In this document: piece by piece, positions 58,952 to 64,000 of the stretch
Layout of the letters: the number at the start of each line of letters is the position of its first letter
Numbering within the stretch: position 1 is the first letter of the stretch
DNA from: Sclerodactyla briareus
Taxonomy: Eukaryota; Echinodermata; Holothuroidea; Dendrochirotida; Sclerodactylidae
Reading direction: 5' to 3'
Assembly (NCBI GenBank): GCA_026419785.1
Contig: JAODTK010005794.1
Span: 186,001-250,000, forward strand
Length of the DNA: 64,000 bases
Translations under genes and position numbers: made by a program
The notes under the pieces: generated by a model
The model's input: only the letters and a program-made list of their open reading frames with translations
The model's database searches: none
Told to the model about the DNA's origin: nothing

Positions 58952-59455
58952 CTAGTTTGAAGCAAACCTGTCACATGACCATTGGCCTCTGAAGATTAAC
59001 TGCAACTAGGAGACTTCAACAGAGGTCAAGGATGTCATGGGATCAGATCTACAGTAAACCAAATACTGATAACCTGGACTTACGTTTATTCTTATACTAG
59101 AGAACACTAAACTGATTATAGCCACCACACTATGTAGATACCCGTGGCATTTGAGTACAACAAAGTAAGGTTACCATATTTGAACAAACAACTTTCTCCT
59201 TCCCATTAACAATAAACAGCATATAGCACACAGACAAAAACAAAACCGACCTTCCGCATCCTGTATTACCCTGAAACAACGATATTTACTTGATCTGGAC
59301 AACCTTCAATGGAACATTGAAGCAACATTTTAATTATGACAGACTGCTGAATGTAATTCAATCAGCCCACCATGTGAGAGATCTAATGATATTTTCAGCC
59401 AGAATCGGGGACACCCACCATTTTGCCAAAACTGACTGTTTAATGATGTATGAAT

Positions 59456-59640
59456 TTAATTCACACATGTGAAACCTCCAAGTTGTCTGCATTTCGGGTT
59501 GCTACAGTTATTATTAGTGGCACAGCTACACACGGTCAGGGTGCACGAACTACAGTCATCAGGAGCACACTTGGCACAAGCACTGCCACAGGAATATGCT
59601 ACAGAAACCCCTTGGATGGAATTTCCCTCATTCCCCCCCC
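59456..59640 (-). CDS. Cysteine-rich terminal exon candidate
   Basis: Minus-strand frame ending in TAA (59,456-59,458). The last 46 residues contain ten cysteines: SCGSACAKCAPDDCSSC, TLTVCSCATNNNC, SNPKCRQLGGFTCVN, with spacing C-3-C-2-C-4-C-2-C-4-C-1-C-5-C-4-C-7-C. No start codon lies in frame; the frame begins in a G run just after a possible acceptor (TTTATCTGAAAG|G). The density suggests a disulfide-rich secreted domain or a metal-binding peptide; aromatic and hydrophobic residues argue against a classical metallothionein. The opposite strand is also open here for 101 residues, so coding is not certain. Confidence 0.35.
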
Positions 59641-60477
59641 CCTTTCAGATAAACAAAACATTAGCCACGAGCACAAATTGAACTTGTCACCCAAGAGCAT
59701 CAATAGGATAGCAGAAAATAAAATGAATCAGTATGGTCTATATAGGCAGCCCTGATCTCTATTCTCTACAAGACAATTTTTTTTTGTGAGCATGGACACT
59801 TGTAACCTATCATGATCATAGGGCTCTTCTGGAAACCTAGCACAACCAGGGTGGCAAAAAAAAAACGCTGAACAGATTTGTTTCGGACTGTTTTGACGTT
59901 GGCACAATAACGAAAAGCAGCATGCAAATCAACCCACATTTTGCCCGAGTATGATTTCCCGAGGGCCGTTCGCCATTCAGTCATGTGTGTTTACTGTGTT
60001 ATAGCTAAACAGCCACAAGGCGAGAGGCTGAGCCTATACATTGTTTCTCGAAACAAGTAACAGTCTAGCACACAAGAGTTTGAAACCATCACGAAACACT
60101 CCTCTGCGTTAGGTTTGATTGGGATTAGCACACTGGGTGATCGCACTCTACTACAGTCTGTTTCCATGTTGACAAAGGCTGGACAGACACAGTGAAACAT
60201 ATTATTTCAAGCGAGATCATGACTACACTCTCGCACTTGTAAATCCTCATCCTCAATACAAGCCTCTATTCCACTCCCATGGGGTAAAAAATTGGGAATT
60301 TGGGAAGCTCCTCCCCAGAAAAATCTTGCCAACTGGGAGGAAATCTTGCAACCTGGAGGGAAATCTTTCAATTTTGGGGTTATAATCGTTGTAAATTTTT
60401 TGCAATGGAATCCTTCCCTTCCCGGGAAATTTTAATTTTTCCCATCAACTGTCCACCCCTTACCTCTCGCTGCTCCC
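59641..60477. other. No gene seen
   Basis: Unique sequence leading into the 33-bp minisatellite. A locally repeated phrase AACTGGGAGGAAATCTTGCAA / AACCTGGAGGGAAATCTTTCAA sits at about 60,330-60,372. Confidence 0.5.
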
Positions 60478-61787
60478 AGTCTTCCATTCAGCATTCACTA
60501 ATCCTCTCCCATTCTCCATTCTAGCATACTACTCCTCTCCGTCTCCATTCCTAGTACCACTAATCCTCTCCAGTCTCCATTCTAGCATCACTAATCCTCT
60601 CCCAGTCTCCTTCTAGCATCACTAATCCTCCTCCGTCTCCATTCTAGCAGTCCTAATCCTCTCCCAGCTCCATCAGCAGTCCACTATCCTCTCCCGTCTC
60701 CATTCTAGGCAGTCACTAATCCTCTCCCAGTCTCCATTCTAGCAGTCACTAATCCCTCTTCCCATCTCCATTCTACAGTCACTAATCGCTCACCATCTCC
60801 ATTCTTAAGCAGTCACTAATCCTCTCCCAGTCCTCCATTCTAGCAGTCCATAATCCTCTCCAGTCGCCATTCTAGAAGTCAATAATCCTCTCCCAGTCTC
60901 CATTCTAGCAGTCACTAATTCCTCTTTTTGTTACAGTCTCATCTAGAGCACTAATTCCTCTTCCCAGTCTCCATTCTTAGCACACTAATCCTCTCCCAGT
61001 CTCCATTCTAGCAGCACAATCCTATCCCAGTCTCCATGCGTAGCAGTCACTAATCTCTCCCAGTCCGCCAGTCTAGCAGTCACTAATCCTCTCCCAGTCT
61101 CCATTCCAGCAGGTCCTAATCCTCCCAAGTCTCAATCAGCAGTCATAATCCTCTAACAGTCTCATTCTAGCAGTCACTAATCTCTCCCAGTTCCCAGTCC
61201 AGAGTCACTACTCCTCGCCCAGTCTCCATTCCAGCAGTCACTAATCCTCTCCAGGCTCCATTCCAGCAGTCACTAATCTATCCATCTCATTCTAGCCGTC
61301 ACATCCTCTCCCAGTCTCCATTCAGCAGTCACTAATCCCGCCAGTTTCCATTCTAGCAGTCACTCATCCTCTCCGTCCCATTCCAGCAGTCACTAATCCT
61401 TCCCAGTCCTCCATTCCAGCAGTCACTAATACTCTCCCAGTCTCCATTCTAGCAGTCAGCATCCTCTCCCAGCTCCATTTCGCGCAGTAATAATCTCTCC
61501 AGTCTCCATTCCAGCAGTACGAATCCTCTCCCAGTCCATTCCAGGCAGCACTAATCCTCTTCCCAGTCTCCATTCCAGCAGTCACTAACCTCTCCCAGTC
61601 CCATCAGACGTCACCATCTCTCCCGCTCCTTCCAGCAGTCACTAATCTCTCCCAGTCTCCATTCCAGCAGTCCACTAATCCTCTCCCAGTCTCCATTCAG
61701 CAGTCACTAATTCTCTCCCAGTCTCCATTCCAGCAGTCACTATCCTCTCCCAGTCTCATTACAGCAGTCACTAATCCTCTCTTGCAA
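60478..61787. repeat. 33-bp minisatellite, about 40 copies
   Basis: Unit CCTCTCCCAGTCTCCATTCT + AGCAGTCACTAAT, pyrimidine-rich on this strand. Copies vary by single-base losses (TCCCAG/TCCAG, TCTAG/TCCAG). One unit carries an insertion near 60,925 (TTTTTGTTACAG). Flanks are unique. Confidence 0.95.
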
Positions 61788-62621
61788 ACACAAATCTTAA
61801 TCTTACTAGCCCAAGCAATCCTCAATCATTCAAAGCTATCTAGGTCAGATAAGGTCATATGCAGGTATCAGTTACTCTTCAGCTTCTGAAGATCATCTGA
61901 AGATGATCAAATTTGACAGCCCAGGTATCCTAGTCCTAACAACACCAGTCTGACAAAACATCAATATTAAGTCCGTTTTAGGGAGCCCCCGATCATGAGC
62001 TAACATAATACTATCTTGTGCTAGATATGTGCTTCTTTTGTCATGTGGGAAATGGCACACCTGTCAAAAGCGCTTCACAGATCTTCCCCTGTCATTAGTG
62101 AATTGTCAAATCCGGGCTATATAGCAAGCACCTCTGCTTCTCTCCCGAGATATTCCAGTAGTCATTCATCGTGTCCCTGGAGCTTCCCGTAGGGCTGCCA
62201 AATTACGGCGCTCCCTTTTACCTCTTTTACCCAACTTTTTTTCCCCTCCTCACTATCTTAGGGGACCCACTCTGACACGTGGGTGGCATACAATATGTCC
62301 AATATGCACCTGATGGTGTCTTCAACTAACCTACTCCAGCCAGACAGCCAGCCCGGTGCAGCGAGCTAGAATCCCCAACTTAAAGAGGACATTCCACTAA
62401 TTCTCATCTGAAATTCAATTAGGGGGTGATATTTTTGTTTTGACTAAGGACTGCTTGTTAAATTAAAATCAGGGATATATTGACTATAGCGGAATTCCTA
62501 AGAGGACTGCAGGATGGACACAGTATCAAACTTGTGTGAAGGAAGGCAGCAGTATTGTGAGTGGAGGAATGGGATGGATACATAATTGTATACAAGTCAT
62601 AGAGGATAAAAACATGCCCAT
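61788..62621. other. No gene seen
   Basis: Unique sequence between the minisatellite and the first plus-strand candidate exon. No promoter element recognised. Confidence 0.5.
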
Positions 62622-62804
62622 ATGAATTCCCTAGATTGTGACCTTGCCCCAACCATCACAATCATTTATGGCTCGGTTGACGGTTTATTATATCCCATAT
62701 ATGTCAGAAATATGTTTGGGATCAAAAAGCATAAACAATACAAAAACTTAGGTGAAATGTCTTCTTGGGAGAGAAGAGCTGCCAGCAGTCAAGAACATTC
62801 CAGG
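62622..62804 (+). CDS. Candidate exon with one membrane segment
   Basis: Frame from ATG: MNSLDCDLAPTITIIYGSVD, GLLYPIYVRNMFGIKKHKQY, KNLGEMSSWERRAASSQEHS, ending at a donor TTCCAG|GTATGA. A hydrophobic stretch of about 22 residues is followed by a basic cluster (RNMFGIKKHK), like the end of a membrane helix facing the cytoplasm. The G-L-L-Y-P-I-Y phrase recalls the end of helix 7 in rhodopsin-like receptors but lacks Asn-Pro-x-x-Tyr. The phase at its donor does not fit the next candidate exon at 63,277. Confidence 0.3.
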
Positions 62805-63000
62805 TATGATTGCCAAGACTCTCCCTCAAGTTGAAAGTAGACCACAAAGAAAAAGGAGCATGTTCCATGGGGATCCCTTCACAGGAAAATATGCGTCATA
62901 GGTATGGACAGATAATATAACTGATGGCTTGACAGGCAGAGTTGCCAGTTGCACTGCTCAATTTTCCTGTTAAATTGGATAGGAAAATCATTTAAATATA

Positions 63001-63049
63001 CATATATATTTCATATATATATATATATTAAGAGAGAGAGAGAGAGAGG
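63001..63049. repeat. (TA)n and (GA)n microsatellites
   Basis: Adjacent TATATA and GAGAGA runs. They lie about 40 bases beyond the 3' end of the tRNA-like sequence (minus-strand sense) and may be the tail of that SINE-like element. Confidence 0.9.
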
Positions 63050-63091
63050 GGCGGGAAGGTTTGGAAATCTTGAAGTGTTGAAAAGCATCAT

Positions 63092-63162
63092 GGCTCACCG
63101 AATTTGAACCACAGACCTCTTGCTTGACGTGCAAGCGGCCCTGCCAATTAGCTATGACGGCC
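63092..63162 (-). mobile_element. tRNA-like sequence, probably the head of a tRNA-derived SINE
   Basis: The minus strand reads GGCCGTC, TAGCTAATTGGCAGG (A-box-like), CTTGC-ACGTCAA-GCAAG (a perfect 5-bp anticodon stem with 7-base loop, anticodon position GTC), and GGTTCAAATTC (B-box-like), ending GGTGAGCC. The loop lacks the invariant T at position 33, and the acceptor stem pairs only at its outer bases. It is not a functional tRNA. The downstream microsatellite fits a SINE tail. Confidence 0.6.
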
Positions 63163-63276
63163 AACTGGTGGTGGTCCATGGTCTGCGAAACCAAGGAATT
63201 ATGATACTTTCAGCCGTGGGAATCTGCACTATACTTGAACAATGCTAGTTCTATTGTGATGTCTTTCCACCTCCAG

Positions 63277-63335
63277 AGATCAAATTTGATCAAATTCACT
63301 GGGACCAATTTTGGTACCCACTATAGGGAAAAAAG
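63277..63335 (+). CDS. Candidate short exon, gene running off the right edge
   Basis: Bounded by a strong acceptor (ATGTCTTTCCACCTCCAG|AG) and a consensus donor (AAAAG|GTAAGC). One frame is open: RSNLIKFTGTNFGTHYREK plus two bases. These two bases join in frame with the next candidate exon (AG|G, then AGA TGT GTG), giving an open reading through the junction. Product unknown. Confidence 0.35.
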
Positions 63336-63905
63336 GTAAGCGAGCTAATATTTTGTATATGCCAATTTGAGAAGGGCTCCTCCAAAATTATATATGTATA
63401 TATACAACCTTCGGTATACATTATCTGGACACAAGTGAAAAAATCATAGATTGATATTGGTATGGTAACAAAGGTTAATGCCATCAGCAATGAATGTCCC
63501 TCATCTTGGTATATTGACACAAAGTGACGAAATTATATATTATATGATGGTACACAGGTAATGCCATCAGCAATGAATTTGTCCTCATCTTGGCCTTCTC
63601 TTGTGAGGAAATAACTCATATTTAGGATTTTTTGTGAGAATTATACCCCTGGGACTTAGTGATTGGCTTTAACCAGTCTACTCCTTCCAATGTTCATTCA
63701 GGTCACCAGAGGTCAATTAGCAAGTTTCTTACAAAACTTTGCTGCATTGGGCCATTCAGGAACAGGGGCAGTGCAGTTGGAATGAACCTGCTCTTATTTT
63801 GGTCATGATGTCAATCATATACACAAAGTAGGAATCTATAGGCTCTTTGGCATTTTAGTATATAGAACATCTTATGTAATACCTCTCTTTTTGTTACCTC
63901 TACAG

Positions 63906-64000
63906 GAGATGTGTGTGCACCAACAACCGGACAGGAACCTTGTCACCTCCTCCAACAGCTCCAGCTTTTTGCCGCCTCCCAGCCACGACCAGGCCTAGGC
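63906..64000 (+). CDS. Candidate exon truncated by window end
   Basis: Acceptor TTTTTGTTACCTCTACAG|GAGATG. Joined to the exon at 63,277-63,335 it reads RRCVCTNNRTGTLSPPPTAP, AFCRLPATTRPR, open to the edge; another frame is also open (GDVCAPTTGQEPCHLLQQLQ). GC content rises sharply against the flanking AT-rich DNA, as in the sialyltransferase exons. Product unknown. Confidence 0.4.

Noticed and set aside
63092..63162. Functional tRNA-Asp
   Set aside because: The acceptor stem is mostly unpaired, T33 is missing and the B box departs from consensus; a SINE head or tRNA pseudogene fits better.

Overview
The window is eukaryotic genomic DNA: gene-poor, intron-rich, moderately AT-rich and full of repeats. 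It most likely comes from a marine invertebrate deuterostome. The one gene I can identify with confidence is a sialyltransferase of the ST6GalNAc III-VI type, a family I associate mainly with deuterostomes. The many runs of 11-21 G or C and the dispersed short tandem repeats resemble sea urchin and related genomes. Echinoderm is my best guess, held loosely (hemichordate and amphioxus are not excluded).

Layout. Bases 1-17,300 hold no gene I can defend: they are repeats and unique non-coding DNA. A 35-bp minisatellite fills 17,548-18,890. At 18.9-26 kb there are weak, unassigned coding-like patches (21.2-21.6 kb and 22.7 kb). A decayed LINE reverse transcriptase lies at 26.05-26.77 kb. From 27,434 to about 50,019, on the minus strand, lies the sialyltransferase gene: a tentative upstream exon (49,808-50,019), a coiled-coil stem exon (48,154-48,588), the sialylmotif L exon (46,845-47,266), the motif S exon (29,673-29,775), and a terminal exon with motifs III and VS (27,434-27,929). 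Splice sites and phases agree at the three downstream junctions (stem to L, L to S, S to terminal). The first exon, with start codon and signal anchor, was not found. The 17-kb intron begins with an array of about eight degenerate copies of the last part of the motif L exon. Further repeats lie at 34-37 kb and 41-44 kb.

Beyond 50 kb are a 17-bp repeat array (52.1-52.9 kb), another dimeric repeat tract (56.2-57.5 kb), an orphan minus-strand exon (58.75-58.95 kb), a cysteine-rich minus-strand exon (59.46-59.64 kb), a 33-bp minisatellite (60.5-61.8 kb), a tRNA-derived SINE-like element (63.1 kb), and possible plus-strand exons of a gene running off the right edge (62.6, 63.3 and 63.9 kb).

Data quality matters for reading everything here. 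Almost every sialyltransferase exon is broken by single-base deletions, mostly in short homopolymers, while the conserved motifs survive in the other frames. This looks like an unpolished long-read assembly more than a pseudogene, so long open frames are poor guides to genes. Most of the longer frames in this window lie in repeats or in the wrong frame of a real exon.
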